NCBI RefSeq assembly: GCF_000948985.2
Contig: NZ_CP059734.1
Span: 1,116,001 to 1,180,000 of the forward strand
Length of the DNA: 64,000 nucleotides
Reading direction: 5' to 3'
DNA from: Thalassomonas viridans
GTDB lineage: Bacteria; Pseudomonadota; Gammaproteobacteria; Enterobacterales; Alteromonadaceae
The notes beneath the pieces are model-generated. The model was not told the origin of the DNA, made no database searches, and saw only the letters and a program-made list of their open reading frames with translations. Positions 34,312 to 43,936 of the stretch are shown in pieces; position 1 is the first letter of the stretch, and each line of letters opens with the position of its first letter. A program made the translations under genes and the position numbers.

Positions 34312-34384
34312 ACGCACCGTATGGATGGCTTGTTTTGAATTTTGCCCTGCGTGAGTATGTTATGCCCGGTTTTTTGTGGTTAAA

Positions 34385-34421
34385 AAAGAAATATGCCGGC
34401 CAGCTAAGCGCTGACCGGCAT
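34385..34421 (-). terminator. Terminator of cassette copy 2
   Basis: On the minus strand TGCCGG...CCGGCA (34394-34420) with inner CAG/CTG forms a hairpin followed by a T-rich tract (TATTTCTTTTTTA). It begins 8 bases after the stop of the second cassette gene, so the two-gene unit ends here. Confidence 0.65.
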
Positions 34422-34428
34422 TAAGATG

Positions 34429-34752
34429 CTAGTGCTGTTCATCCTCCCGATTGTCGTTTCTTTCATTTACCAGAGCTTGTTTATTGTGGTTGTAGGCGTC
34501 CTTGTAGATGCCGTCGATCCTCTGGTAATAATCTTTCGCCTGGGACTTAAGCCAATAGCTGAGATGGCGTATGCCTTCGCTGGTTTCCTTGCTGATGCAC
34601 TCGGGCTCCTGGGCTACCGCGGCGAAGGCGTCACAGAGAAAGGCGCATTCCTGGTGAAATTGAGAGAAGTCGTCGGTCAGATCGATAAGATCGGACAGCT
34701 GGGCTTTCCTTCTGGCGGCTTCATTTTGCGGGGCTGAGGTAGATTCAGACAT
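34429..34752 (-). CDS. Cassette copy 2, second gene (FLCDAFAAVA family)
   Basis: 107 residues from ATG of MSESTSAP. Core DDFSQFHQECAFLCDAFAAV then AQEPECISKETSEGIRHLSY, nearly the same as in copies 1 and 3. The C-terminal part (DYYQRIDGIYKDAYNHNKQA) is helical and less conserved. Starts inside the preceding gene (overlap ATGTCTGA). Function unknown. Confidence 0.72.
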   Translation of the reverse strand: MSESTSAPQNEAARRKAQLSDLIDLTDDFSQFHQECAFLCDAFAAVAQEPECISKETSEGIRHLSYWLKSQAKDYYQRIDGIYKDAYNHNKQALVNERNDNREDEQH

Positions 34753-34936
34753 GAGCTTGTCCTCCTGCAAAGGTTAACGGCACGTCTCTATTGATAAAAC
34801 AGGCTGTAAAGCCGAGGGGTGAATTGATACCGGCATTATCTGTATGGATAAAATCGTGCCGGCGGCGTGTTGGTATATTTTCTGTTACAAAAGCTTTAAC
34901 CGAGTGAAACTCTGGCATATCATTAGCTTTAGCCAT
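34745..34936 (-). CDS. Cassette copy 2, first gene: small peptide
   Basis: 63 residues. AGGAG precedes the ATG by nine bases. N-terminus NDMPEFHSVKAFVTENIPTR is shared with the other copies; the middle (HDFIHTDNAGINSPLGFTAC) is specific to this copy although FT(S/A)CFI is common to copies 1 and 2. Ends GGQAHV, where GGAGG is the ribosome-binding site of the next gene. Preceded by the conserved leader hairpin at 34969-35003. Confidence 0.68.
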   Translation of the reverse strand: MAKANDMPEFHSVKAFVTENIPTRRRHDFIHTDNAGINSPLGFTACFINRDVPLTFAGGQAHV

Positions 34937-34968
34937 AATCGATACTCCTATCGTATCAGTTTTGGTTA

Positions 34969-35003
34969 GCTATCTTCGGGTGTTCTCTGCACCTGAGGAT
35001 AGC
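34969..35003 (-). promoter_or_regulatory. Structured 5' leader hairpin of cassette copy 2
   Basis: On the minus strand GCTATC/GATAGC, TC/GA and GGTG/CACC pair around a cagagaa loop. AGGAGG lies further upstream (complement of 35075-35081) and a promoter-like TACTATAAC (complement of 35104-35112) beyond it. The remainder of 35118-35350 shows no gene. Confidence 0.65.
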
Positions 35004-35350
35004 GCCTTGTTTAGCATTTCGTTCATTAAGTTTCCGGCCGGTAAGTGGCCGGTGAAGAGTCTGGGTTTGAAGTACCTCCTTAGGTGAGGTGGTGGTGTAT
35101 TAAGTTATAGTATATGTAGCTGGATCCATCAACAGCAAAAGGGATAAATTTTTAAAATATTTAACTCTGATAAGTTATTGATAAATATAGATTTTAATAT
35201 TTTTAGTAAGCGCTTGATTTAATAAGTAAAAAGGATGATAGATCAAGCGTATCCGATAGCGGGAAAAATTAGTCAGGCCGTTAAAATTACGGCCTAAAGG
35301 CATTGTTATTCCTCTTCATCCATAAGGTCATGACATACATCCTGTAAATA

Positions 35351-35385
35351 AAAAATCCGAAACCTCCAGGAGGCTTCGGATTTTT
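35351..35385. terminator. Bidirectional terminator after the S9A peptidase
   Basis: AAAAATCCGAAaCCTCC pairs with GGAGGcTTCGGATTTTT: a 16-bp stem with A- and T-runs at the two ends, so it can terminate in both directions. It lies 93 bp beyond the stop of the minus-strand peptidase gene. Confidence 0.8.
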
Positions 35386-35478
35386 ATGTATTCAGAGCAG
35401 TGGTTAACCGCCCAAATTCATGTGAACCGGGCGGCATTCGCCGGGATCTCTTCGAACCCGGCTGATATCAAGAGATCA

Positions 35479-37644
35479 TTAAATATCCTTGATTCCCATA
35501 TTGTATAGGGTGAAGCCGAATATATCGGCATACTGATCTATGGTTTTGCTGATCGGAGTACCGGCGCCGTGTCCGGCATCGGTTTCGATGCGGATAAGGG
35601 TCGGGTTATTGCCCGTTTGTTTCGCCTGCAACTCGGCAGCAAACTTAAACGAGTGGGCTGGCACCACGCGATCATCGTGATCGCCCGTAGTCACTAAAGT
35701 GGCCGGGTAATGAGTACCGGCTTTAACATTGTGTACCGGGGAATAACCCAGCAAGTATTCAAACATTTCTTTATTGTCGTCAGACTTGCCATAGTCATAG
35801 GCCCAACCGGCGCCTGAGGTAAAGGTGTGGTAACGCAGCATATCCAGTACGCCAACGGCCGGTAAGGCAACCTTGAACAGTTCAGGACGCTGGGTCATTA
35901 CGGCGCCGACCAACAAGCCGCCGTTGGAGCCGCCCATCACTGCCAGTTTCTCCGAAGAGGTAATTTTTTCCTCGATCAGGTAATCCGCCGCGGCAATAAA
36001 GTCATCAAAAACATTTTGTTTCTGCAGCTTAGTACCCGCGTTATGCCATTTTTTACCGTACTCACCGCCGCCGCGCAGGTTGGCAACGGCGTAGACACCG
36101 CCAAGTTCAAGCCAGGCCGCGCGGGTTGAACTGAAGCGCGGCTGTAAGCTGACATTGAAACCGCCGTAACCATATAAAATGGTCGGGTTGCTGCCGTCCA
36201 GTTTAATGCCCTTTTTATGGGTGATGATCATAGGTACGCGGGTGCCGTCTTTTGAAGTGTAAAACACCTGCTTGGACTCAAAGTTATCGCTGTTGAAATT
36301 CACTTTGGATTTCAGGTGAACAGCAGATTTGCCCGAGGCCAGATCCAGGCTGAAAATAGTGTTGGGGGTTTTTTGGTTGCTGAAGGAGTAATAAATCTTA
36401 TCCTGGGTCTTTTTCCCTTCAAAGCCATTAGCCGTACCGACTTCAGGCAAGGCAATGTCCCGCACCTTATTACCCTTAAGGTCGTATTGCTGGATAAAAG
36501 ATGTCGCATCTTTCATGTATTTGGCAAATAAGTAACCGCCGCCTGTGGATACAGACAAAACATTCTCTGTTTCAGGGATCACATCCACCCAGTTTTTCGG
36601 ATCCGGATTGCGGGCGTCTACTTTGACAACGCGCATATTCGGCGCATCCATGTTAGTGATCAGCAATAACTCATTGCCGTTATTGGCCACCAGGCTTGTG
36701 TCTGAGTCTGTGTTGTCAACAACAGGCATCAGCTTTGAGCCGGCTTTAGTCAAATCTTTAATGAAAACTTTGTTGCCTGAGGTAGAAACTGCTGCCGAAA
36801 CCAGCAGATACTTTCCGTCTTTGGTGACCTCGCCGCCGACATAACGGTGTTTCTCAGCCGGGGTGCCGCCGAATACTAAGGCATCCTGCGACTGGGGAGT
36901 GCCTAACTTATGGTAATACAACTTGTGCTGGTCGGTTTTGGCCGACAGCTCGCTGCCTTTCGGCTTGTCGTAACTGGAATAATAGAAACCTTCGTTACCT
37001 ACCCAGGACAGGCCGCTGAACTTAATGTCAACCAACTCGGTTTCGATCACTTCTTTGGTTTTGGTGTCGATAACACGCGCTTTACGCCAGTCGCTGCCGC
37101 CCTCGGAAATTAAATAGACCGCCAGGGAGCCGTCTTCGCTAAATTCGATATTCGCCAGGGAAACCGTGCCGTCTTTGCTAAAGGTGTTAGGGTCAAGAAA
37201 GACTTCTGCTTCTGCACCTTCTTTTTGGCGGTATAACACGTACTGGTTCTGCAAACCGTCGTTTTTGAAGAAATAGTTGTAGTCACCCTCGATAAAAGGC
37301 ATGCCCACTTTTTCATAGTCCAGCAAGGTAGACAGGCGTTCCTTAATTTTATCGCGGTAAGGAATGTTGTTAAGGTAGCTATAAGTGGCTTTGTTCTGGG
37401 CCTTTACCCAGGCGGCGGTTTCCACGCTCATGTCGTCTTCTAACCAGCGGTAGGAGTCAACCACTTTGGTACCGAAATACTCGTCTACTACATCGACCTT
37501 TTTTGTCACCGGGTAGATGACTTGAGTCGCCTGGGCGATTGCTGCTTCTGAAGTTGTCGGGGAAGTTGACTGGCTGCAACCTGCCAGAGATAAAGCTAAC
37601 AGCACTGCTGAGCTTAGTATCATGTTTTTACTATTAATTTTCAT
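35479..37644 (-). CDS. Prolyl oligopeptidase family (S9A) lipoprotein
   Basis: 721 residues. A lipoprotein signal peptide ends in the lipobox LAGC (Cys ~23). [20 protein letters not shown] begins the typical S9A domain, followed by the seven-bladed propeller and the hydrolase domain. The triad is Ser in [11 protein letters not shown] (~573), Asp in [11 protein letters not shown] (~660) and His in DAGHGAGTP (~691). It cleaves after Pro in short peptides, here probably anchored in the envelope and facing the periplasm. Close to full family length and monocistronic. Confidence 0.92.
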   Translation of the reverse strand: MKINSKNMILSSAVLLALSLAGCSQSTSPTTSEAAIAQATQVIYPVTKKVDVVDEYFGTKVVDSYRWLEDDMSVETAAWVKAQNKATYSYLNNIPYRDKIKERLSTLLDYEKVGMPFIEGDYNYFFKNDGLQNQYVLYRQKEGAEAEVFLDPNTFSKDGTVSLANIEFSEDGSLAVYLISEGGSDWRKARVIDTKTKEVIETELVDIKFSGLSWVGNEGFYYSSYDKPKGSELSAKTDQHKLYYHKLGTPQSQDALVFGGTPAEKHRYVGGEVTKDGKYLLVSAAVSTSGNKVFIKDLTKAGSKLMPVVDNTDSDTSLVANNGNELLLITNMDAPNMRVVKVDARNPDPKNWVDVIPETENVLSVSTGGGYLFAKYMKDATSFIQQYDLKGNKVRDIALPEVGTANGFEGKKTQDKIYYSFSNQKTPNTIFSLDLASGKSAVHLKSKVNFNSDNFESKQVFYTSKDGTRVPMIITHKKGIKLDGSNPTILYGYGGFNVSLQPRFSSTRAAWLELGGVYAVANLRGGGEYGKKWHNAGTKLQKQNVFDDFIAAADYLIEEKITSSEKLAVMGGSNGGLLVGAVMTQRPELFKVALPAVGVLDMLRYHTFTSGAGWAYDYGKSDDNKEMFEYLLGYSPVHNVKAGTHYPATLVTTGDHDDRVVPAHSFKFAAELQAKQTGNNPTLIRIETDAGHGAGTPISKTIDQYADIFGFTLYNMGIKDI

Positions 37645-37851
37645 ATGTTACCAAAAAGTTATTATTTTAATGCGCTCCATCATATTTGAGTATCGAAATG
37701 ATGTCCATAATAGACGGGGAAAATGGCGGCTGAGACATTTTTTGTAACAAACTTAAATTAACGTGAACTCAGGTTGAGCTGAATATCCCCGGGGTAGTAT
37801 ATGGTCTTCTTGTTGCGTATCATCCGCAGCCCTTACAGCGCTTGTCTCCCA

Positions 37852-37877
37852 TCGCTATATAATGCATTATATAGCGA
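37852..37877 (+). promoter_or_regulatory. ModE-type operator of modABC
   Basis: A perfect 26-bp palindrome: arms TCGCTATATAATG and CATTATATAGCGA. It matches the known ModE consensus style (CGnTATAT...ATATAnCG) and lies 44 bp before the modA start. Molybdate-bound ModE, encoded at the other end of the cluster, would repress here. Confidence 0.85.
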
Positions 37878-37921
37878 AACAGCCTGATGATGTCAGGCCA
37901 TATCAACTAAGTTAACAGCTG

Positions 37922-38701
37922 ATGATAAGTAAATTAATTTATACGCTGTGGGCGGGGTGTTTGTTGTTGCCGGCCCTGGTGAGTAAGCCGGCATTTTCTG
38001 AAGTTATCCATGTTGCCGCAGCCTCCAATTTTACAGCCCCCATGAAGGAGCTGGTAAGCCAGTTCGAGCAGAGCACCGGCCATAAGGTCAGGTTATCTTT
38101 TGGCTCTTCCGGTAAGTTTTTTGCCCAGATCCGCCACGGAGCGCCTTTTCAGGTCTTTTTTTCTGCGGACCAGGCCAAACCTAAAGCCCTGGAACAAGCG
38201 GGATATACCGTGATGCACAGCCGGTTTACCTATGCCGTCGGGGCTTTAGCCTTATGGTCCGCCAAACCCGGTTTTATTGACCCGAATACCAACCCGCTTA
38301 AACAGGGAAAATTTAATAAGCTGGCCCTGGCTAATCCCAGGCTGGCCCCATACGGAGCCGCCGCAGTTGAAGTTCTGGAAAATTTAGCACTTGTAGCAGC
38401 CACCCGGGGAAAATGGGTGCAGGGAGAAAATATCGCGCAAACCTATCAGTTTACCGGCTCGGGTAATGCCGATATCGGCTTTGTTTCCCTGTCGCAAATT
38501 TTACAGAACGGCAAAGTGAAGCTGGGTTCCGCCTGGATAGTCCCGGAAAACTTATATAGTCCTATCCGCCAGGATGCCGTGCTGCTTAAAAAGGGAAAAA
38601 ACAGCGAAGCCGCACAAGCCCTGCTCCGCTTTGTTAAAAGCGACCGGGCCCGGGAAATCATAGGTTTATATGGTTATAAAACAGCAGGGGTGAAATCATG
38701 A
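37922..38701 (+). CDS. modA: Molybdate-binding periplasmic protein ModA
   Basis: 259 residues with a signal peptide ([20 protein letters not shown]). The binding-protein core [40 protein letters not shown] and FSADQAKP are ModA hallmarks (the AASN and SSG segments bind the oxyanion). It delivers molybdate, possibly tungstate, to ModBC. First gene of modABC, ending in a 4-base overlap with modB. Confidence 0.93.
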   Translation: MISKLIYTLWAGCLLLPALVSKPAFSEVIHVAAASNFTAPMKELVSQFEQSTGHKVRLSFGSSGKFFAQIRHGAPFQVFFSADQAKPKALEQAGYTVMHSRFTYAVGALALWSAKPGFIDPNTNPLKQGKFNKLALANPRLAPYGAAAVEVLENLALVAATRGKWVQGENIAQTYQFTGSGNADIGFVSLSQILQNGKVKLGSAWIVPENLYSPIRQDAVLLKKGKNSEAAQALLRFVKSDRAREIIGLYGYKTAGVKS

Positions 38702-39393
38702 GTTTTTCCGAAGCGGATATGGACGCCATTTACCTGACCTTACGTTTGGCGACAACCGTTACCCTGTTGTTGCTGGTTATCGGCACCCCTATCGCCTGGT
38801 GGCTGGCCCGTACCAAATCCTGGTGGAAGGGGCCTGTGGGCGCGGTTGTCGCCCTGCCCCTGGTGTTGCCGCCAACGGTGTTGGGGTTTTATTTGTTGCT
38901 GGCAATGGGACCTGAGGGCGTTATCGGCCAGTTTACCCAGAGCCTGGGACTTGGCACTTTGCCTTTTACGTTTTGGGGTCTGGTGGTGGGCTCGATATTC
39001 TATTCCATGCCCTTTGTGGTCCAGCCGATCCAAAATGCCATTGAAGCTGTCGGGGAACGTCCGCTGGAAGCCGCAGCAACTCTTCGGGCCGGTCCCTGGG
39101 ACAGTTTTTTTACCGTGGTACTGCCGCTGGCCAAACCCGGTTTTATTACCGCCGCCATTCTCGGTTTTGCCCATACGGTGGGCGAATTCGGCGTGGTGCT
39201 GATGATAGGCGGCAATATTCCCGGTGAAACCCGGGTGGTGTCGGTACAAATTTACGATCATGTCGAAGCGCTCGAATATGCCCAGGCCCATGCCCTGGCC
39301 GCCGGTATGGTGATTTTTTCTTTTGTTGTGCTGCTGGGGCTTTACAGTTTTCAGCGTAAGCAGGCGACTGCAGGCATGAAATACGGTGGCTGA
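38698..39393 (+). CDS. modB: Molybdate ABC transporter permease ModB
   Basis: 231 residues, five to six membrane helices. The permease EAA-type loop is [20 protein letters not shown], followed by [20 protein letters not shown] and [12 protein letters not shown], the usual ModB sequence. The ATG overlaps the modA stop (ATGA), so translation is coupled. Confidence 0.93.
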   Translation: MSFSEADMDAIYLTLRLATTVTLLLLVIGTPIAWWLARTKSWWKGPVGAVVALPLVLPPTVLGFYLLLAMGPEGVIGQFTQSLGLGTLPFTFWGLVVGSIFYSMPFVVQPIQNAIEAVGERPLEAAATLRAGPWDSFFTVVLPLAKPGFITAAILGFAHTVGEFGVVLMIGGNIPGETRVVSVQIYDHVEALEYAQAHALAAGMVIFSFVVLLGLYSFQRKQATAGMKYGG

Positions 39394-39395
39394 TT

Positions 39396-40508
39396 TTGAC
39401 TGATACCTTAACCGACAATACAATCCATGCCCGTTTCCGGCTCAGTTACCCGGGAGACAAAACCGCGGCTTTTGCCCTGGATGTGGAGGCGGCCGTGCCG
39501 GGCAATGGCATTACCGCTATTTTTGGCCATTCGGGCTCGGGAAAAACCACCTTTTTGCGCTGTGTAGCCGGGCTGGAAAAGCCGGAGTTGGGGGAGTTGC
39601 AGGTTAAAGGAGATATCTGGCAAAGCCGGTCTGTCTTTAAACCTACCCATAAACGCCCCTTAGGTTATGTGTTCCAGGAATCCAGCCTGTTCCCGCACCT
39701 GACGGCAAAAGCCAACCTGGATTACGCCATTAAACGCTCCGGCCTGCCCTTTTCTTCCCAGTTATATGAAAGGGTGCTAAGCGTTATGGGTATAAGCCAA
39801 GTATTGCCGCGTTATCCTGCCCAGCTTTCCGGCGGCGAGCGGCAGCGGGTGGCCATTGCCCGGGCTTTACTGATCCAGCCCAGCTTGCTGCTGATGGACG
39901 AACCCCTGGCATCCCTGGACAGTGCCCGTAAGCAGGAAATCCTGCCTTATCTCGAACGGCTAAGATCCGGTTTTGATATTCCGATTTTTTATGTGAGCCA
40001 CTCTATCGATGAAGTCGCACATCTGGCGGATCATATCCTGGTGTTAGAGCAAGGCAGGCTGGCGGCACAGGGCAGCCTGACGGAAGTGTTTTCGCGCATC
40101 GATTTGCCGGTGCGTTTCGGTGAAGAAACCGGGGTGATCATCACAGGCCAGGTGGCCGAGCGGGATAGCCGTTGGCATCTGGTGCGAGTTGCCTTTGACG
40201 GTGGCGAGCTTTGGGTGCGCGACGGCGGCGATGCGCTGAAACAAAGCGTCAGGATCCGGGTGCTGGCCCGGGATGTCAGCCTGGCTCTGGCTTCGCATCA
40301 GGATACCAGCATAGTCAACCGGCTGGAGAGCGAAGTGGTGGAAATATCCCGGGATCAGGATGAAGCCATGGCGTTGGTGCGGCTGCGGCTGAAATGCGGC
40401 AGTGAGTACCTGATCGCCAGGTTAACGCAAAAGTCCGTACACCAGCTGCAACTTCAGCCCGGTAAACGTGTCTGGGCGCAAATTAAATCTGTGGCTGTGG
40501 TGCGTTAG
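39396..40508 (+). CDS. modC: Molybdate ABC transporter ATPase ModC
   Basis: 370 residues from a TTG start just after modB. Walker [14 protein letters not shown] (~43), Q-loop [12 protein letters not shown], signature [16 protein letters not shown], Walker [13 protein letters not shown] and switch His in [11 protein letters not shown]-terminal TOBE/Mop domain ([20 protein letters not shown]...) follows, as in ModC. It powers molybdate uptake. Confidence 0.93.
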   Translation: MTDTLTDNTIHARFRLSYPGDKTAAFALDVEAAVPGNGITAIFGHSGSGKTTFLRCVAGLEKPELGELQVKGDIWQSRSVFKPTHKRPLGYVFQESSLFPHLTAKANLDYAIKRSGLPFSSQLYERVLSVMGISQVLPRYPAQLSGGERQRVAIARALLIQPSLLLMDEPLASLDSARKQEILPYLERLRSGFDIPIFYVSHSIDEVAHLADHILVLEQGRLAAQGSLTEVFSRIDLPVRFGEETGVIITGQVAERDSRWHLVRVAFDGGELWVRDGGDALKQSVRIRVLARDVSLALASHQDTSIVNRLESEVVEISRDQDEAMALVRLRLKCGSEYLIARLTQKSVHQLQLQPGKRVWAQIKSVAVVR

Positions 40509-40525
40509 CCCGGCGGATATGCCGG

Positions 40526-41329
40526 TTATTCTGCCATCAGGATAACATTGGACGCCTTAAAAAATGCGCATACGTTGTCTCCCTGCTGTAACCCCATCTC
40601 CTTGCAGCTGCTGTGGGTGATAACGGCAGAGATTGATTTTCCCGCGCCAAGGTCAACTGTGATATCGCTGTTAACCGCACCTTCACAGATGCGTGTTATG
40701 GTGCCGGTCAGCTGGTTGCGGGCACTGGTTTTTAAACCGGTTTCTTTGCTCAATAATACCCAGGAAGCTTTTACCAGGGCGATCACCTGGCTGCCGGTTT
40801 TAAGGTTTAGTTGTTGCAAGCTGTCGTTGGTGATGATCGCGGTAACGGTTTGCGACTCGCTAAGTTCAAGCACCACCTCGGCGTTGACAGCGCCGGGTAT
40901 GATCCGGGTTATCTGGCCGCGAAACTGATTTCTGGCGCTGGTTTGCATATTGCCGCTCCTGATAAAGTTAGCTACATCCTGAAGGGAGTGGAGTTTACTG
41001 CCCATACGTGCGATAAAGTTTTGATGCTCTTGTTGCATGGCATCAAAACCGTCGATAATTTTTTCCCCCAGCCGGGTGAGCTGGCTGCCGCCGCCTTTCG
41101 CCCCGCCGGCAACGCGGACCACCAGCGGCTGCTCTGACATATTGTTCATGGCATCGATGCGGTCCCAGGCGGTTTTATAACTGATCCCCGCCTGTTTTGC
41201 CGCCGCAGAAATGGAGCCGCAGTTTTTGATGGCGGTTAACAGTTCGATTTGCGCCATGGCAAATGCCTGTTTGTTATCGCTTAATAAAAACAGATCGCCT
41301 TTAAGCTCGGTATTTTTTTCTTGTGACAT
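40526..41329 (-). CDS. modE: Molybdate-responsive repressor ModE
   Basis: 267 residues. LysR-like winged helix at the N-terminus (AQIELLTAIKNCGSISAAAK, QAGISYKTAWDRIDAMNNMS), then GGAKGGGSQLTRLGEKIIDG. Two Mop/TOBE domains follow, each beginning (K)TSARNQ(F/L)xGxIT, the molybdate-binding module. Convergent with modC, 17 bp apart. It should bind the palindrome at 37852-37877. Confidence 0.93.
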   Translation of the reverse strand: MSQEKNTELKGDLFLLSDNKQAFAMAQIELLTAIKNCGSISAAAKQAGISYKTAWDRIDAMNNMSEQPLVVRVAGGAKGGGSQLTRLGEKIIDGFDAMQQEHQNFIARMGSKLHSLQDVANFIRSGNMQTSARNQFRGQITRIIPGAVNAEVVLELSESQTVTAIITNDSLQQLNLKTGSQVIALVKASWVLLSKETGLKTSARNQLTGTITRICEGAVNSDITVDLGAGKSISAVITHSSCKEMGLQQGDNVCAFFKASNVILMAE

Positions 41330-41594
41330 TAATTGTAAATTCCGTCCCGGAATGAGCCGTCAGATGCCTGCATTGTTATCAACTTGCCCGGCTTTTGCAA
41401 TATATTCCAAACCCGTTGTTGCAAAGATCCTGTTTCTCAAAGATAAACATTAGGATACTATCTGTAAAAATTTGTCGGATACCGGCAATAAAGCTAAACA
41501 TTTCCTGTTTTGTCAGTGAATTACAGGCAAGGCAAAAGCACCATAATAGCTAAAATAGCAAATATAGCTAAAACAACTAAAGGGGGGAGCGGCA

Positions 41595-42401
41595 TTGAAA
41601 AAAGGGCAAGTAAGCTGGATCACAGGAGCTTCATCCGGCATAGGCGAAGCTGTTGCGCAATTGCTGGCAGCAGAGCAGCATAAATTAATTCTTTCCGCCC
41701 GTCGCCGGGATGAGCTGGAAAGGGTAAAGTCTTTATGTATACAGGCAGGCGCCAAAGCCGAAGATGTTTATGTGCTGGTGCTGGATATGACAGGCTTTGA
41801 TGCCATGGAGCAAAAGGTCCAGGAGGCACACGGCCAGTTCGGCCGGATCGATTTCTTGTTTAACAATGCCGGTATTTCCCAAAGATCCCTGTGCGTGGAT
41901 TCCGAACTGCACACCTACAGAAAACTGTTCGAGGTGGACGTGTTCGGGCAAATTGCCCTGACCAAACTGGTGTTGCCCGTGATGCTGGAACAGGGCAGCG
42001 GCCATCTTTCGGTGACCGCCTCGGTGGCGGGAAAAATAGGCGTGCCGTACCGCACCGGTTACTGCGCCGCCAAACACGCCATGATGGGATTTTTTGATGC
42101 CCTGCGGGCGGAGGTGGCCCGGGAAAATATCTATGTTTCCACCGTGACCCCGGGTTTTATCCGCACCAATATTTCCAATAAGGCGTTAAACGGCGACGGC
42201 TCTGAATTCGGCAAAATGGATCAGGATATTCAGACCGGCATGGACGTTCACCGGGCCGCGAGAAAAATAGTCAAGGGCTGGAAGAAAGGCAAAGCGGAAA
42301 TTCCCGTGGGTAAAGGCGTGGAAATGCACGCTTTGTGGATCAAGCGCTTTTTCCCGAAACTGCTGCAAAAAATTGTCGCCCGCAAAGCCGCGCCGGTTTA
42401 A
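41595..42401 (+). CDS. Short-chain dehydrogenase/reductase
   Basis: 268 residues from a TTG start with a strong GGGGGGAG in front. TGASSGIGEAVAQLLA (cofactor), NNAGIS, Ser in VTASVAGKIG and YxxxK in YRTGYCAAKHAMMG. The C-terminal extension (HALWIKRFFPKLLQKIVARK) is basic and amphipathic, as in membrane-associated DHRS7-like SDRs. Substrate unknown, possibly a lipid or steroid-like ketone. Monocistronic. Confidence 0.9.
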   Translation: MKKGQVSWITGASSGIGEAVAQLLAAEQHKLILSARRRDELERVKSLCIQAGAKAEDVYVLVLDMTGFDAMEQKVQEAHGQFGRIDFLFNNAGISQRSLCVDSELHTYRKLFEVDVFGQIALTKLVLPVMLEQGSGHLSVTASVAGKIGVPYRTGYCAAKHAMMGFFDALRAEVARENIYVSTVTPGFIRTNISNKALNGDGSEFGKMDQDIQTGMDVHRAARKIVKGWKKGKAEIPVGKGVEMHALWIKRFFPKLLQKIVARKAAPV

Positions 42402-42621
42402 AACCGGCCAAAGCTTTTTCCGGGAAGCTTGAACGGGAAGCTTTAACCGCAACCTCAGCGGACTAACTCAGCGAAGCGCCGCTGAGTCTACCCGTAGCTG
42501 ACGGTACAAGGAAGCGGGCTGACGTATGTTTTAAAGACACTCCCAGACGCATTTTCGCCTGCTGTTTGGCCGGTTTGGCATCTTCCCTGCTGCTATGCCT
42601 ACAGCATCGCCCGGGCGGCGA

Positions 42622-43674
42622 TTAAAATGGCGCCGGATAGCGAGTTAATATCTGCTCAATATCGTGAATAACGTCTGCTGATAACGGCGCTGTAAATGCG
42701 GCAATATTTTCTTCCAGCTGGGACATACGGGTAGCCCCGATAATGGTGGAAGTTACCCCCTGAACCTGATCCACCCAGCCCAGGGCTAAGGTTGCCGGGG
42801 AAATGCCATGTTTTTTTGCCAGTTCGACAAAAGCCGATACCGCTTCATTGGCTATGGACGTATCCCTGAACAGGCCGTGACGCTGCATAAAGGTAAAACG
42901 TGTGCCGGCGGGACGGGCGCCGTTAAGGTATTTGCCCGTTAACAAACCGGTCGCCAGCGGAGACCAGGGAAGGTAAGCTACCTCTTCATGTATGCAGTTT
43001 TCCATTAAATACGGCCAGTCTTTATGGTGCAACAGGCTAAATTCATTTTGCACTGAAACCATACGCGGCAAATTGTGCTCTTTGCTCAGTTGCAGGTATT
43101 GGTTCAGTCCCCAGGGGCTATCGTCGGACAATCCGCAATAACGGATTTTTCCCGCCTTGATGCAGGCATCTAACCCCTGCAGAATATCCAGCATGCTGTT
43201 GCGCTGTGCTTCGGCGTCAAATTCGCGGTAGTTTACCTGGTTAGGCCAATGTTTGCCGAAATGCGGTGTCGGGTAGTTTGGCCAGTGCAGCTGGTACAAG
43301 TCGATATAATCGGTTTGCAGGCGTTTTAATGACGCCTCAACCGCAGCAATAACCGCCTGCGACGTTATCGGTTTGCCCTCCCTGATATAGGACAAGCCGG
43401 GACCGGCAATTTTTGACGCCAGGATCATATCCTGGCGTTTATCCGGATTGGCTTTGATCCAATTGCCGATATAAGTTTCCGTTTTGCCGTAGGTTTCCTT
43501 TTTCGGAGGGATGGCATACATTTCCGCGGTATCGACAAAGTTTATTCCCTGGGCCAGGGCATAGTCGAGTTGTTGGTTGGCATCCTCCTGGCTGTTTTGT
43601 ACTCCCCAGGTCATAGTGCCCAGACAAATGCGGGAGACTTTTAACGGGCTGGCGCCTAATTGAACGTATTTCAT
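42622..43674 (-). CDS. tas: Aldo/keto reductase Tas
   Basis: 350 residues, close to Tas of E. coli in length and pattern: LGTMTWGVQNSQEDANQQLD, VDTAEMYAIPP (catalytic Asp and Tyr), LASKIAGPG (Lys) and YQLHWPNYPTPHFGKHWP (His). An NADPH-dependent cytosolic reductase whose natural substrate is not established. Confidence 0.92.
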   Translation of the reverse strand: MKYVQLGASPLKVSRICLGTMTWGVQNSQEDANQQLDYALAQGINFVDTAEMYAIPPKKETYGKTETYIGNWIKANPDKRQDMILASKIAGPGLSYIREGKPITSQAVIAAVEASLKRLQTDYIDLYQLHWPNYPTPHFGKHWPNQVNYREFDAEAQRNSMLDILQGLDACIKAGKIRYCGLSDDSPWGLNQYLQLSKEHNLPRMVSVQNEFSLLHHKDWPYLMENCIHEEVAYLPWSPLATGLLTGKYLNGARPAGTRFTFMQRHGLFRDTSIANEAVSAFVELAKKHGISPATLALGWVDQVQGVTSTIIGATRMSQLEENIAAFTAPLSADVIHDIEQILTRYPAPF

Positions 43675-43936
43675 AAAACTCCTGAATTCAAGTGGTTATC
43701 TTTAATCCGGCAAAACAGTGCTACCGGGTAAATGGTGATTATTGCTTAAGAATATAAGCTAGCCTGGCTGTTAAGAAAACCACAGACTTAATTATCCCGG
43801 TAATATTTATGGTTACATTTTCCCGGCAAGAAAGGCTACTTTGCCGGAGAATAAGAGCGTAAACTGGGAGTTGAGCCTTTGTCTCAACCACAAGCAGCAG
43901 TATTAACGGCCCCGGGGGCGAAAAACAAGGAAAAAT